Below, piece after piece: positions 41,442-49,652 of a stretch of DNA of 64,000 nt. The notes beneath the pieces were generated by a model, which was given only the letters and a program-made list of their open reading frames with translations, made no database searches and had not been told where the DNA came from. The stretch comes from an uncultured Ruminococcus sp. GTDB taxonomy: Bacteria; Bacillota; Clostridia; Lachnospirales; Lachnospiraceae. Where the stretch lies: positions 231,339-295,338 of the forward strand of contig FMEL01000004.1 of the NCBI GenBank assembly GCA_900066355.1, read 5' to 3'. Numbering within the stretch: the first letter of the stretch is position 1; every line of letters begins with the position of its first letter. The position numbers and the translations under genes are program-made.

Positions 41442-42143
41442 TTACCGATGTCGGATTTCTGCCTGAGAAGTCAGGAGATTTTCCGACATGCTTTCGTGAT
41501 GATTTTTCTGGTTCTGCAGCCATTTCGGAAAGTCAGCTTTTTCCATAACCGATACCAGTGTACAGTCCTTTAAGCCAAGCTGTGTCGTGTAGTAGGAATC
41601 ACAGAAAAAGCCGCTGTCATCTGTCAGAACATAAGTACAAAGTGTATCCAGAATCTGTTTAAACTCCAGATTGTCATAATCCCGGATACGTCTTTGAGGA
41701 AGTTCCCTGTCATATATTTGACTGAAACATATCACGCAGTCACGATAGAGGGGCAGGGTATTTTGTTTTACATACTCCCGAAGCATATAATTAAGCGGTT
41801 CATGGAGAAATGCAGTGTTTGTGTGGACTCTTCGTTTCGGAAGCAGTCCGGGAAGCGTAATGGTGAGAATCCCCTGCTGTTCTGCAATCCGCATTCCCTG
41901 TGCATCTGCCGCTTTGGGAAGATAAGCTGCTTGATTTGGGGAGAGAGCCGGACAGACAAGGTTACGCATCTGGCAGGCAATCCGCTCCGCCCGAAGAGCA
42001 GCACTGACGCTCAGTTCCTCAAAATTTTTATCATAATTCTGGATATCAGTGACCTTCAGAGCGTAAACGGTATTCGTCAGTTTTTGCAGCTCCCCTTCCA
42101 GTTTTTCAAGCCGCTGGTAAATGGTTGGTGTATTTTGCGTCAT
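41442..42143 (-). CDS. conserved ICE hypothetical protein
   Basis: A 233-residue soluble protein with a coiled-coil start (about 5-45, YQRLEKLEGELQKLTNTVY). The rest is mixed and contains RRIRDYDNLEFKQILDTLCTYVLTDDSGFFCDS. It resembles a group of unnamed proteins (DUF6100-like) near coupling proteins in Clostridia ICEs; this name is from memory and tentative. It lies 6 bases after the gene at 42150-42677 in the same unit. Confidence 0.65.
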   Translation of the reverse strand: MTQNTPTIYQRLEKLEGELQKLTNTVYALKVTDIQNYDKNFEELSVSAALRAERIACQMRNLVCPALSPNQAAYLPKAADAQGMRIAEQQGILTITLPGLLPKRRVHTNTAFLHEPLNYMLREYVKQNTLPLYRDCVICFSQIYDRELPQRRIRDYDNLEFKQILDTLCTYVLTDDSGFFCDSYYTTQLGLKDCTLVSVMEKADFPKWLQNQKNHHESMSENLLTSQAEIRHR

Positions 42144-42149
42144 AATAAC

Positions 42150-42677
42150 CTACTTTCTCATGTAGTAACTGACAGCACCGGATTCATTTACAAGGCAGTA
42201 AGCGGCTACATCATCAATGGTGATTTTGGCAGCCTGGCTTTCGGATTCTAAGACAATCAGGCGTTTGGAACCATGTGATGGGATACTTTCCATCACATGA
42301 TTGATCAGAGCCTCCTGTTCTTCACCGATATAGATGATTTCGTATTGTTCATCTTGCGAAAAGAAATTGAGCTTGATTGGAAATTCGCCACTGGTGTGGT
42401 ATACAACACCTTTCTTAAAATCCAGCAGTACCCAGAAGCATGTAATTATAGCATAGTCAGGATTCTCAGCAGACTGCTGGCTGTCACAAAGAAGGTCATG
42501 CTCTTTATCGTAAATGATGCGCCCTTGTTTGATGAGGCTGGTAATCAATGACTTGATAGACTGCTCATGTCGGGAGAAAAGTTGTAAAACCTGGTCATAC
42601 CTCAGAGTATGGTAAGTGGTAATGAACCGTAAGAGCTTGGCTCCCTCTCCTTGATAGATTTCGTTCCTTGTTTTCAT
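42150..42677 (-). CDS. conserved ICE protein with possible winged helix
   Basis: A 175-residue protein. Residues about 8-60 look like a winged helix (GAKLLRFITTYHTLRYDQVLQLF, then SIKSLITSLIKQGRIIYD). The C-terminal half is a beta-rich domain that resembles nuclease-like or sensor folds, unassigned (DUF5697-like at best). The ATG at 42677 follows AAGGGAG. It is the first gene after the promoter at 42865-42893 and its leader terminator, and may encode a regulator of this unit. Confidence 0.65.
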   Translation of the reverse strand: MKTRNEIYQGEGAKLLRFITTYHTLRYDQVLQLFSRHEQSIKSLITSLIKQGRIIYDKEHDLLCDSQQSAENPDYAIITCFWVLLDFKKGVVYHTSGEFPIKLNFFSQDEQYEIIYIGEEQEALINHVMESIPSHGSKRLIVLESESQAAKITIDDVAAYCLVNESGAVSYYMRK

Positions 42678-42722
42678 GATTGACTCCCTTCTATATATAA
42701 TAGGAAACTTTATACATATGGC

Positions 42723-42768
42723 TGTACGTACAGGATACGTTTGGTATTGTAAGTATAGTGTACGTACA
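42723..42768. promoter_or_regulatory. paired TGTACGTACA palindromes
   Basis: Two perfect 10-base palindromes TGTACGTACA (42723-42732 and 42759-42768) lie 36 bases apart in the leader of the 42150-42677 gene, with GATACGT in between. Related sites lie at 16544-16592 and 16993-17000, upstream of other leftward genes. Confidence 0.55.
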
Positions 42769-42810
42769 AAGTACATAGAACCTGCTGTCAGCGATTGAAT
42801 TTACAGGTAC

Positions 42811-42835
42811 AAAAAAAGCACCATCTATGGGTGCT
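42811..42835 (-). terminator. intrinsic terminator in the leader of the coupling-protein operon
   Basis: On the minus strand AGCACC pairs with GGTGCT around 7 bases and is followed by at least six T. It lies only 25-45 bases after the predicted transcription start and 130 bases before the first gene. Confidence 0.8.
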
Positions 42836-42864
42836 GGAAATAAGGAAAACTATAAGCAATACCT

Positions 42865-42893
42865 ATTGTAGCATGGGTAATTTTACGCTTCAA
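42865..42893 (-). promoter_or_regulatory. leftward promoter of the coupling-protein operon
   Basis: TTGAAG (42893-42888), a 17-base spacer CGTAAAATTACCCATGC and TACAAT (42870-42865) on the minus strand. Spacer and upstream CTGCGATTG match the promoter at 28932-28960. Confidence 0.65.
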
Positions 42894-42937
42894 TCGCAGA
42901 AGCAGGTCATTTCTGTGCCATTTTCACTGGTTGGCAT

Positions 42938-42969
42938 AAAAAAAGCAGGAAACCATTTTGATTCCCTGC
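42938..42969 (-). terminator. terminator of the MerR gene
   Basis: On the minus strand GCAGGGAA pairs with TTTCCTGC, followed by seven T. It insulates the inserted MerR gene from the ICE promoter at 42865. Confidence 0.85.
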
Positions 42970-43005
42970 ATGGTGTATTGTTGTGCTTTTGTGTAGTTCT
43001 AATGA

Positions 43006-43854
43006 TTACTTGTCTTTATAAAATGCTTCGAAAGCTTGTGCGAAGAATTCGGCTGTACCATTGCCGTATTTTTCATCTATCATAGGTTTGATTTTTTCAT
43101 TACGGTAATATTGAGCCTGTGCAACCATCAGACCGTGTTCTTTCTTTATCTGTGAAAGTTGTTTCATAAGAAAACCGTATTCGGAAACAAGTTCTCTTAC
43201 TTCAGAAGAATCTGGTGAACATACTTTTTTAGCTGCTAATTTGTATAAAAGATTGTCAAATTGTTGGTTGTAACTTTCTGCAGCCTCTTTGCTAATAGGA
43301 TTGTTGGCAACAGACAGGAATTGCTCTTTTCCTCCATACCACTCAACAACTTTAGCATAGCCTTTCTGCATTTCTTCTGATGAAACTGTCTTAATATAAT
43401 GCTTTTTCCATTCTTCAATGCTTCCAAACTCTTTTACAGCAAGTTCTTTCATATTGTCAGGCATATGTTCAAACATAGTTTGGAACATTTCTTCAACTTC
43501 CGTTTTACTAAAAATCGCAAAATCCATTTTATTCTCTCCTTTCAGGATATCATCAATGCTGGCAATCAGATGTTCCATACGTTCTTTCTTTGCTACCAAC
43601 ATTTTTCTCTGCATTTGCAAGATCTGGTTCCTTTCAAGAGCAGGATTCTCCAGAACAGCTTTGATTTCTTTCAAAGGAATGTCAAACTCACGGAAAAACA
43701 GAATCTGCTGTAATATTTCCAATGCCCTATCGTCATAAAGCCGGTATCCCGCATCACTTTTTTGTGTTGGTTTTAAAAGCCCGATTTCATCGTAATAGTG
43801 AAGCGTGCGAACGCTGATACCTGTAAGTTCTGATATTTCTTTGACTGTCCTCAT
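43006..43854 (-). CDS. MerR-family regulator with TipAS-like domain
   Basis: A 282-residue regulator. Residues 1-70 form the MerR winged helix (VKEISELTGISVRTLHYYDEIGLL, then GYRLYDD) and residues about 75-110 a dimerisation coiled coil. Residues about 140-280 resemble the TipAS antibiotic-recognition domain. Its promoter has the 19-base spacer typical of MerR control, so it should regulate itself and respond to a drug-like ligand. It is inserted as an isolated gene between ICE backbone genes. No obvious target gene is next to it. Confidence 0.88.
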   Translation of the reverse strand: MRTVKEISELTGISVRTLHYYDEIGLLKPTQKSDAGYRLYDDRALEILQQILFFREFDIPLKEIKAVLENPALERNQILQMQRKMLVAKKERMEHLIASIDDILKGENKMDFAIFSKTEVEEMFQTMFEHMPDNMKELAVKEFGSIEEWKKHYIKTVSSEEMQKGYAKVVEWYGGKEQFLSVANNPISKEAAESYNQQFDNLLYKLAAKKVCSPDSSEVRELVSEYGFLMKQLSQIKKEHGLMVAQAQYYRNEKIKPMIDEKYGNGTAEFFAQAFEAFYKDK

Positions 43855-43884
43855 AGTTGCTGACCTCCTGTTCCTGATAAGATA

Positions 43885-43915
43885 ACTGTACGCTATGACG
43901 TTCCGTGAGAGTCAA
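43885..43915 (-). promoter_or_regulatory. MerR-type promoter with 19-base spacer
   Basis: TTGACT (43915-43910), 19 bases and TACAGT (43890-43885) on the minus strand. The long spacer is the hallmark of promoters twisted into activity by MerR proteins. Confidence 0.7.
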
Positions 43916-43986
43916 TATATATTTTGCATTTTTTAGTATAACATTTTTATGATATTACGAAAAGCCGAGGAGATAGGCGATATGTA

Positions 43987-44517
43987 TTACTCTGGAAAGA
44001 ACTTGTTGAGCGTATCCAATGTCTCTTTTGCAGTAAATCCCCAAAGGATGGTACTGAGTGCTTCAATCGCAGCCCTGCGTTTCCGGTAATAGGTGCGGTA
44101 GGAAATATTGGTGATGTGGTGAGCCAGCTTATCCAATATCTCATCTGTATTTTTCATTTCCTGTGGAGAGAGAAAAGCGTAGTAGAGAATCCAGTAATAC
44201 TGTTCCCCATGCTTGTGATTGTTCCGGAGGAGATCGATGGATGATTCCAAAAGCTTCAGCATCTGGTTGCTTCTGGCAATACTTTTTGCCCGTTGTTCGA
44301 TGTCGCTTCCGGTAAGATCAGCCCCGGCAGCATAGATGGAGTCCAGAAATTTGTCGATGTCATTGTCGTATTGGAGCTTAAACTGGTGCTCCATCTGGTG
44401 TACGACTACCTTCAGGCTGTAGGTTGCATCCCGGTATCTGCGTAAAAACTGATAGGTGTCGTGAAAACGTGGATCTTCTTCGGGTGAAGGAAATCCCTGT
44501 GTATTGCGGTTTGCCAT
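43987..44517 (-). CDS. helical ICE protein, possible ArpU-like or sigma-like regulator
   Basis: A 176-residue, all-helical protein. The end (ITNISYRTYYRKRRAAIEAL) could be a helix-turn-helix like that of ArpU or sigma region 4 proteins, and the earlier helices are acidic. The family is not certain. A GGGGGG stretch precedes the ATG at 44517, which lies 2 bases after the stop of the winged-helix gene upstream. In function it may control late ICE genes. Confidence 0.6.
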   Translation of the reverse strand: MANRNTQGFPSPEEDPRFHDTYQFLRRYRDATYSLKVVVHQMEHQFKLQYDNDIDKFLDSIYAAGADLTGSDIEQRAKSIARSNQMLKLLESSIDLLRNNHKHGEQYYWILYYAFLSPQEMKNTDEILDKLAHHITNISYRTYYRKRRAAIEALSTILWGFTAKETLDTLNKFFPE

Positions 44518-44519
44518 GT

Positions 44520-45695
44520 CTATTCCCCCCCTTTCAGTGCAGAAGGCTCTGCCACGGCAGGCATCTTTTGGGCAGACTCATCCCCTGGACTTACGGACAA
44601 CTCAAACCGATAAGCGGCATTTCCGTAGGGACAGATAATATTTAGAGTAAATGTATTAAATATATCTTTGCAGGCTGATAATGGAGATAATATATAGCGG
44701 GTTTTGGAGCAGTGGCAACATGGAATCCCTTGTGAATCCAATAGTTCTGCGACTTTTTGCACGATAAATTTCATGTGTGAATCTGGAACGCAGGAATCAT
44801 TTTTTGTAACGGTGATTTGTGAGTCTGTGACAGTTTCTGAAACGCTAACAGAAGCAGAATCCTCAATAGTGATTTCTTCAGGTACATGGATTGGTAATTG
44901 CATCTTCATAGCGATCTCCTCCTTGTCAATCATAACGTCGCTGATATTAAACATCACGGACAGGTAATTGTTGAGATAAATTACGCTTCCGTGTTTTCCT
45001 GTAAATGAGATAAGTGTAATGTATTCTTTTTCCTCCAGTTTCTTCAAGAGTCGTGATACCGATGCCTTTGACAGACTCCACCTTTCACCCAGTTCATTAA
45101 AGCTGGTAAGGGGATTTCCGGTATTATCCCGGTAATAGACAATGGGACCGGAATCAGATCCCAGGACAGAGGAATCGTTGTAAACTGCATGAATCCACAG
45201 ATCCAGAATAACATCCATTTCCGAGCATTTTCCAATGCCAATTAGTTCGTGAACTTTGGCAATCGGGAAAAAGAAAAACCCTGTATCTTTTTTACAGGGA
45301 TAGTTGTATTCCAATACGGTATTGTCTTTGGGCCAGTCTGATATTTTGAATTTGACCAGGCGGTTTTTGCCGAGAAGAGAGTAGGTAATGTAATTCTGCT
45401 CTTCAAAAAATCGAAGGATGGACAACGCTTGATGTTGGAAACGGCAGCGAAACCATTCCTGAAGATCTGTGACTGTGCAGATCCACTCTCCTGGACCAAT
45501 GGTATAGGTAATGTGTTCCATCCGGCGGTAGGATGTGCGGTAATTTGCATAGGAGCATAATACCAGATAATAAAAAAGAAAAGAGCCCCCGGTAGTTCGG
45601 ATGCTCTTGGTAGTGATTAAAGTTTGTATGAAGTCACGGTAAATGCGACAGCGTGGAAATTCCACGATTTGTTTGAGTTCTAATTTGTAATTCAT
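44520..45695 (-). CDS. winged-helix protein at the head of the ICE backbone, possible replication initiator
   Basis: A 391-residue protein. An initiator-like N-terminal part (about 15-165) is followed by a clear winged helix (about 185-245: TSFNELGERWSLSKASVSRLLKKL). A Ser/Thr-rich linker follows, then a Cys/His cluster near 325-340 (GIPCCHCSKTRYILSPLSAC) that may bind zinc. Two winged helices are typical of plasmid RepA-type initiators, and ICEs often replicate, but I cannot confirm the family. AAAGGAAG precedes the ATG at 45695. Confidence 0.55.
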   Translation of the reverse strand: MNYKLELKQIVEFPRCRIYRDFIQTLITTKSIRTTGGSFLFYYLVLCSYANYRTSYRRMEHITYTIGPGEWICTVTDLQEWFRCRFQHQALSILRFFEEQNYITYSLLGKNRLVKFKISDWPKDNTVLEYNYPCKKDTGFFFFPIAKVHELIGIGKCSEMDVILDLWIHAVYNDSSVLGSDSGPIVYYRDNTGNPLTSFNELGERWSLSKASVSRLLKKLEEKEYITLISFTGKHGSVIYLNNYLSVMFNISDVMIDKEEIAMKMQLPIHVPEEITIEDSASVSVSETVTDSQITVTKNDSCVPDSHMKFIVQKVAELLDSQGIPCCHCSKTRYILSPLSACKDIFNTFTLNIICPYGNAAYRFELSVSPGDESAQKMPAVAEPSALKGGE

Positions 45696-46061
45696 GGTGA
45701 TCTTCCTTTCAAAGTATATTTAATTGTAATCGGACTTTTCATAGTGTTGGTATCAAGAAGAAGCCGATGGAAGTATAGCAAGTAGTCGTGTCACTCATTG
45801 CATTTTTATTGCATTTTTAAAATTTAGATTATGTGGCTATGTTGCTCTTAACTGGTTAAAAAGCCTTTAAAATCGTCTATATGCGTTAATACTCCGTACT
45901 GTCTGTCTGGAGTTTGAATAATGAAAAAAATCTGAGAACCCGCATAAACAGTGCGTTCGAGGGGTATCAAGGTTCTATTTGATAACAAAATGATAACACT
46001 GGATATTTTGGTATTATTTATCAGGTATCCTGTGGTTATCAGGTAATATGTGTGAAACCGA
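45696..46061. other. non-coding region between ICE backbone and E1
   Basis: No gene is seen here. It holds a tandem ATTGCATTTTT repeat (about 45798-45820), the likely promoter region of the 45695 gene, and the GATAACA repeats near 45981. The junction between the ICE and E1 must lie in it. I could not find a matching direct repeat that would define att sites. Confidence 0.4.
45981..45998. repeat. GATAACA direct repeats, possible integrase arm sites of E1
   Basis: GATAACA occurs at 45981-45987 and 45992-45998, an 11-base period. E2 has GGCAACA with the same spacing and AAAT linker at the matching place (58462-58479), which suggests binding sites for the tyrosine integrase or Xis. Confidence 0.5.
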
Positions 46062-46111
46062 CAAAAAAGGTCTTACTGAATTGAGTGAAATCAATTTGGT
46101 AAGGCCTTTTT
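46062..46111. terminator. bidirectional terminator after the E1 XRE gene
   Basis: AAGGTCTTACTGAATT pairs imperfectly with AATTTGGTAAGGCCTT, with A and T tracts on both sides. E2 has a related hairpin at 58531-58579. Confidence 0.8.
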
Positions 46112-46121
46112 TCGTCGGCTT

Positions 46122-46571
46122 TTATTTTGCGTTTTTTGGATAGTTGTAACGCCACTGATCATATTCTTCCTGAGTGATCTCGCCGGATTTGAGTTTTTCT
46201 GCCTGTTCCTGCCACGCATGGAACATATCGAACATGGAAAGGTAGGTGGTTCCCTTGGCCTTGTCCAGCCGGAGACAAAGTTCTCCGTCAATCTCATCAA
46301 TGTGAAGCCCGTAAAGGTCTTCTAAGGTAAATAAGGTATGCATCAGTCCAACGTAACTATCAATATCCGGGACAGCAAGAGCATGAGGGGATACTTCAAA
46401 AATATCAGCCAATGCGTTCAGATATTTTTCTTTTGGACTGCGTGCCCCTTTTTCATACTGTGCAATGCGGACATCAGCCTGTGAATCACTGAATCCCAGC
46501 TGTTGACCCAAATATTTCTGCGTGAAACCACGCAGAAGTCTGAAATGGTGGATTCTTTCGCCTATTGCCAT
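46122..46571 (-). CDS. E1 XRE-family repressor
   Basis: A 149-residue regulator: helix-turn-helix at about 5-65 (GERIHHFRLLRGFTQKYLGQ, then DVRIAQYEKGARSPKE) and a C-terminal domain (DIDSYVGLMHTLFTLEDLYGL) shared with the E2 protein at 58593. It is divergent from xis-int. Three copies of a palindrome (CCATAC-N6-GTATGG type) lie between them, one inside the xis promoter, so it very likely represses excision and itself. AGGAGA precedes the ATG at 46571. Confidence 0.85.
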   Translation of the reverse strand: MAIGERIHHFRLLRGFTQKYLGQQLGFSDSQADVRIAQYEKGARSPKEKYLNALADIFEVSPHALAVPDIDSYVGLMHTLFTLEDLYGLHIDEIDGELCLRLDKAKGTTYLSMFDMFHAWQEQAEKLKSGEITQEEYDQWRYNYPKNAK

Positions 46572-46641
46572 ATGTTTATATCTCCTGTCTTTTTCTTGAT
46601 AGGTTGAGTATAGCATATCCAAATGGTAGAGACAAGAAAAT

Positions 46642-46730
46642 CCATACAAAAAAGTATGGGTAAATGTATTGAAAGCACTTGACCCATACAGAATAGTATA
46701 GTATAATTCAACCAATACAAAATAGTATAG
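46642..46730. promoter_or_regulatory. three operators and the xis-int promoter of E1
   Basis: Palindromes lie at 46642-46659 (CCATAC-N6-GTATGG, perfect), 46684-46701 (CCATAC-N6-GTATAG) and 46713-46730 (CAATAC-N6-GTATAG). The promoter TTGACC (46679-46684)-17-TATAAT (46702-46707) has the middle operator as its spacer. Confidence 0.75.
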
Positions 46731-46753
46731 TAAAAAGAAAGGAGAAATTTTCT

Positions 46754-46948
46754 ATGAGTAAAATGTTTATGAATGTGAAAGAGGTCATGGAAGTCCTGGA
46801 AGTATCGGAGTCCTATGCATACAAGCTGATGAAAAGGCTAAACAGGGAATTGCAGGCAATGGGATGTCAGACAATCGCAGGAAAAGTTGACCGGAAGTAT
46901 TTTTATGAGCAGTTCTATGGAACAAGATCGAATGATGGGAGGAATTAG
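46754..46948 (+). CDS. E1 Xis-like helix-turn-helix protein
   Basis: A 64-residue protein with a MerR/excisionase-type helix-turn-helix (MNVKEVMEVLEVSESYAYKL) and a basic C-terminus. AAGGAG lies 9 bases before the ATG. It lies 2 bases before the integrase gene, as Xis proteins do, and should direct excision of E1. The E2 counterpart is at 59351. Confidence 0.82.
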   Translation: MSKMFMNVKEVMEVLEVSESYAYKLMKRLNRELQAMGCQTIAGKVDRKYFYEQFYGTRSNDGRN

Positions 46949-46950
46949 GA

Positions 46951-48063
46951 ATGGCAATTTACAAGAATGACAATGGCACCTGGTATGTAATGATTCGTTA
47001 TCAGGACTGGACAGGTGCAAGAAAACAGAAATGCAAACGAGGATTTTCTACAAGAAAAGAAGCTGCGGACTGGGAATTACAATTCAAATTACAGAAGAAA
47101 GCAAGCGTGGATATGACAATGGAAAGCTTTTGCACTATGTATGAAGAAGATGTCAGACCTTCTTTGAAGCAGAGTACCTGGCTTACAAAAGAAAATATTA
47201 TTCAGAAAAAGATTCTTCCGTATCTTGGAAAACGTAAAGTATCGGAAATTACAGCTAAAGATGTGATGGACTGGCATAACCAGATGAGAAAACTGAAAAC
47301 GAAAACAGGAAAACCGCTTTCGCCAACGTATCTGAAAACGATACATGGACAATTAAGCACTATTTTTAATCATGCAGTGAAATATTACGATCTTAGCATT
47401 AATCCGGCAAGAAAAGCTGGGGCACTGGGAGAAGAAGAAGGCAAGGAAATGTTGTTCTGGACAAAAGAGGAGTATAAGCGATTTGCAGAAGAAATGATGG
47501 ACAAACCTCTTTCCTACTATGCTTTTCAACTGCTTTACTGGTGTGGAATTCGTTCGGGCGAGCTGCTTGCTTTAACACCAGCAGATTTTAATTTCAAAAA
47601 GAAAACGCTTCGGATCAATAAGTCCTATCAGCGTTTGAAAGGAGAAGATGTAATCAGTACGCCAAAGACAAAGAACAGTGTACGGACAGTCATAATGCCA
47701 CAGTTTCTGTGTGATGAAATGCAGGACTGCCTGAAATTATATTACAGTTTAAAGCCTGACGACCGCATTTTTCCGGTAACAAAATATTATTTGAATCACG
47801 AAATGGAAAGAGGCTGCAAAGCGAGCGGGGTAAAGAAAATCAGAGTTCATGATCTCAGGCATAGTCATGTATCCCTGTTGATCAATATGGGGTATACCGC
47901 ACTAGCAATCGGAAAAAGGGTTGGACATTCAGCAGAAAAGATTACTTACCGGTATGCACATCTGTTTCCGTCGGTACAGCAGGACATGGCAGAGCAGTTG
48001 GATGCGGAAAATATGGATAAAGAATTAAATGAAGTGGAAGGAGGACTTGCAAATGTCGGCTAA
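46951..48063 (+). CDS. int: E1 tyrosine integrase
   Basis: A 370-residue site-specific recombinase of the phage/Tn916 type. An N-terminal arm-binding domain (about 1-50), a SAM-like core-binding domain (about 55-150) and the catalytic domain (about 165-350) are present. The active-site set is complete: Arg201 (CGIRSGE), His300 and Arg303 (VHDLRHSH), His326 (VGH) and Tyr335 (YRYAH). It is about 60 per cent identical by eye to the E2 integrase. Together with Xis it moves E1. Confidence 0.95.
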   Translation: MAIYKNDNGTWYVMIRYQDWTGARKQKCKRGFSTRKEAADWELQFKLQKKASVDMTMESFCTMYEEDVRPSLKQSTWLTKENIIQKKILPYLGKRKVSEITAKDVMDWHNQMRKLKTKTGKPLSPTYLKTIHGQLSTIFNHAVKYYDLSINPARKAGALGEEEGKEMLFWTKEEYKRFAEEMMDKPLSYYAFQLLYWCGIRSGELLALTPADFNFKKKTLRINKSYQRLKGEDVISTPKTKNSVRTVIMPQFLCDEMQDCLKLYYSLKPDDRIFPVTKYYLNHEMERGCKASGVKKIRVHDLRHSHVSLLINMGYTALAIGKRVGHSAEKITYRYAHLFPSVQQDMAEQLDAENMDKELNEVEGGLANVG

Positions 48064-48373
48064 ATGTCTGGATCAGCAGGGACGTTGGAGAAATAAAGTT
48101 GTAGCATTTCGGATGTCACCGGAAGAAGATGAACTTCTGGAGACGGCAGTACGGCTATCGGGATTAACCAAACAAGAATATATTATCCGAAGATTGCAGG
48201 AAAAAGAAGTTGTGGTTACAGGAAATCCCAGGGTGTATAAAGCTTTGAAGAAGGAACTTGAAAAGGTACTGGGTGAGCTGAAACGTCTGAAAAAGGGAGA
48301 AGATGTGCCGGAGGATTTATTGGAAGTGATTCGGCTTATCACAATAACAATGGCTGGAATGAAAGCGGAATAA
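48053..48373 (+). CDS. E1 MobC-like relaxosome protein
   Basis: A 106-residue protein with a ribbon-helix-helix-like start (RNKVVAFRMSPEEDELLETA, VRLSGLTKQEYIIRRL) followed by a coiled coil, as in MobC accessory proteins that open oriT for the relaxase. The ATG at 48053 follows AAGGAGG and overlaps the integrase end by 11 bases, so it is made together with the integrase. E2 has the same protein at 60633. Confidence 0.78.
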   Translation: MSAKCLDQQGRWRNKVVAFRMSPEEDELLETAVRLSGLTKQEYIIRRLQEKEVVVTGNPRVYKALKKELEKVLGELKRLKKGEDVPEDLLEVIRLITITMAGMKAE

Positions 48374-48377
48374 AAGA

Positions 48378-48454
48378 GCCTTTAAGTGTCGGCAAACACC
48401 TAAAGGCAGGGATTTGGTAGAATACTCTTCCAAAAAACTTCTATGAGTATTCTA
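48378..48454. repeat. two inverted repeats between mobC and the ATPase gene
   Basis: GCCTTTA-GTGT pairs with ACAC-TAAAGGC (48378-48407). TAGAATACTC pairs perfectly with GAGTATTCTA (48418-48454). No T-tract follows the second. They could be transcription attenuators or DNA sites for MobC or replication proteins. Confidence 0.5.
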
Positions 48455-48498
48455 TCAAAAACCACTCTTTCTTTCAACGGGAAAATAAGGAGGATTTG

Positions 48499-49584
48499 AT
48501 GGAAAACAAAAGAACAGAAACAAATAAAACAGTACAGAAAAGGCTGGAACCGGAACTGAAACTCATCAATATGGATACGGTGGAAGTGGAGCAGATTGAA
48601 TGGCTGCTTTATCCATTTATTCCCTATGGAAAAGTAACAATTATACAGGGAGATCCGGGAGAAGGAAAAACGACAATGGTGCTTCAAATTATTGCAAAAC
48701 TGACCAGAGGAGAGACTATTCTTCCAGCTGATTCAACAAAAGATAAAAGGATAGATATTGATAGTGAAAGCGATATGGTAGATGCAGAAAATATTGAAAA
48801 CAATGCGTCAACACAGCATTTGGAGGCACCAGTAAATGTAATCTACCAGACTGCAGAAGATGGTCTTGGAGATACGATAAAACCAAGATTACTTGCTGCA
48901 GGTGCAGACTGCACAAAGGTCATGGTTATCGATGACAGTGAGCAACCGCTGACGATGGCAGATGTCCGGTTGGAAGAAGCAATTGTGCAGACAAAAGCCA
49001 GAATGGTTGTGCTTGACCCGATTCAGGGCTTCCTTGGATCAGAGGTGGATATGCACAGGGCCAATGAAATCCGTCCTTTGATGAAACGTATAGCAGTCTT
49101 GGCAGAAAAATATCATTGTGCGATTATTCTGATTGGACACATGAACAAGAACAGTAACGGAAAATCTTCTTACCGGGGACTTGGTTCTATTGATTTTCAG
49201 GCAGCTGCAAGAAGCGTTTTGATTGTCGGACGAATTAAGGACGAACCGGAAGTAAGAGTTGTGTGCCATACAAAGAGTTCCCTGGCACCGGAAGGTAAAG
49301 CTATTGCGTTCCGTCTGGATAAAAACAACGGATTTGAATGGATTGGTGAATATGACATTAGTGCAGATGAATTGCTCAATGGAGAGGGAAAAGGACAGAA
49401 AACCCGGAAAGCAAAAGAATTTCTGCTTGAGATACTGGCTGATGGAGGTATGGCACAAAAGAAAATTGAGGAAGAAGCAGAAAAACTGGGAATTAAAAAG
49501 AAAACACTGAGAAATGCCAAAATGGAACTGGGAATAGATTCCGTAAAACGTGGAAATCAGTGGTATTGGATGTTGTCAGAGTAG
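48499..49584 (+). CDS. E1 RepA-like AAA ATPase (hexameric helicase type)
   Basis: A 361-residue ATPase of the AAA_25/RepA class. Walker A is GDPGEGKTT (about 54-62) and Walker B-like MVVLDPIQGFLG near 172. The sensor segment IILIGHMNKNSNGKSSYRG is typical of RSF1010 RepA-type helicases. The C-terminal 70 residues form a small winged-helix-like domain. The ATG at 48499 follows AGGAGG. It may unwind the element for replication after excision or transfer. Confidence 0.85.
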   Translation: MENKRTETNKTVQKRLEPELKLINMDTVEVEQIEWLLYPFIPYGKVTIIQGDPGEGKTTMVLQIIAKLTRGETILPADSTKDKRIDIDSESDMVDAENIENNASTQHLEAPVNVIYQTAEDGLGDTIKPRLLAAGADCTKVMVIDDSEQPLTMADVRLEEAIVQTKARMVVLDPIQGFLGSEVDMHRANEIRPLMKRIAVLAEKYHCAIILIGHMNKNSNGKSSYRGLGSIDFQAAARSVLIVGRIKDEPEVRVVCHTKSSLAPEGKAIAFRLDKNNGFEWIGEYDISADELLNGEGKGQKTRKAKEFLLEILADGGMAQKKIEEEAEKLGIKKKTLRNAKMELGIDSVKRGNQWYWMLSE

Positions 49585-49596
49585 AAAAAGGAAGAT

Positions 49597-49634
49597 GGCA
49601 AGATGACCATATCTTAATAATAGGGCATCTTGCC
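49597..49634. repeat. GGCAAGATG/CATCTTGCC inverted repeat after the E1 ATPase gene
   Basis: A perfect 9-base inverted repeat with a 20-base AT-rich centre lies between the ATPase gene and the next small gene. E2 has repeated GTGACG/CGTCAC units at the same place (62104-62185). Both could be replication or control sites. Confidence 0.5.
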
Positions 49635-49652
49635 ACCTTGAAAGGAGATCAG

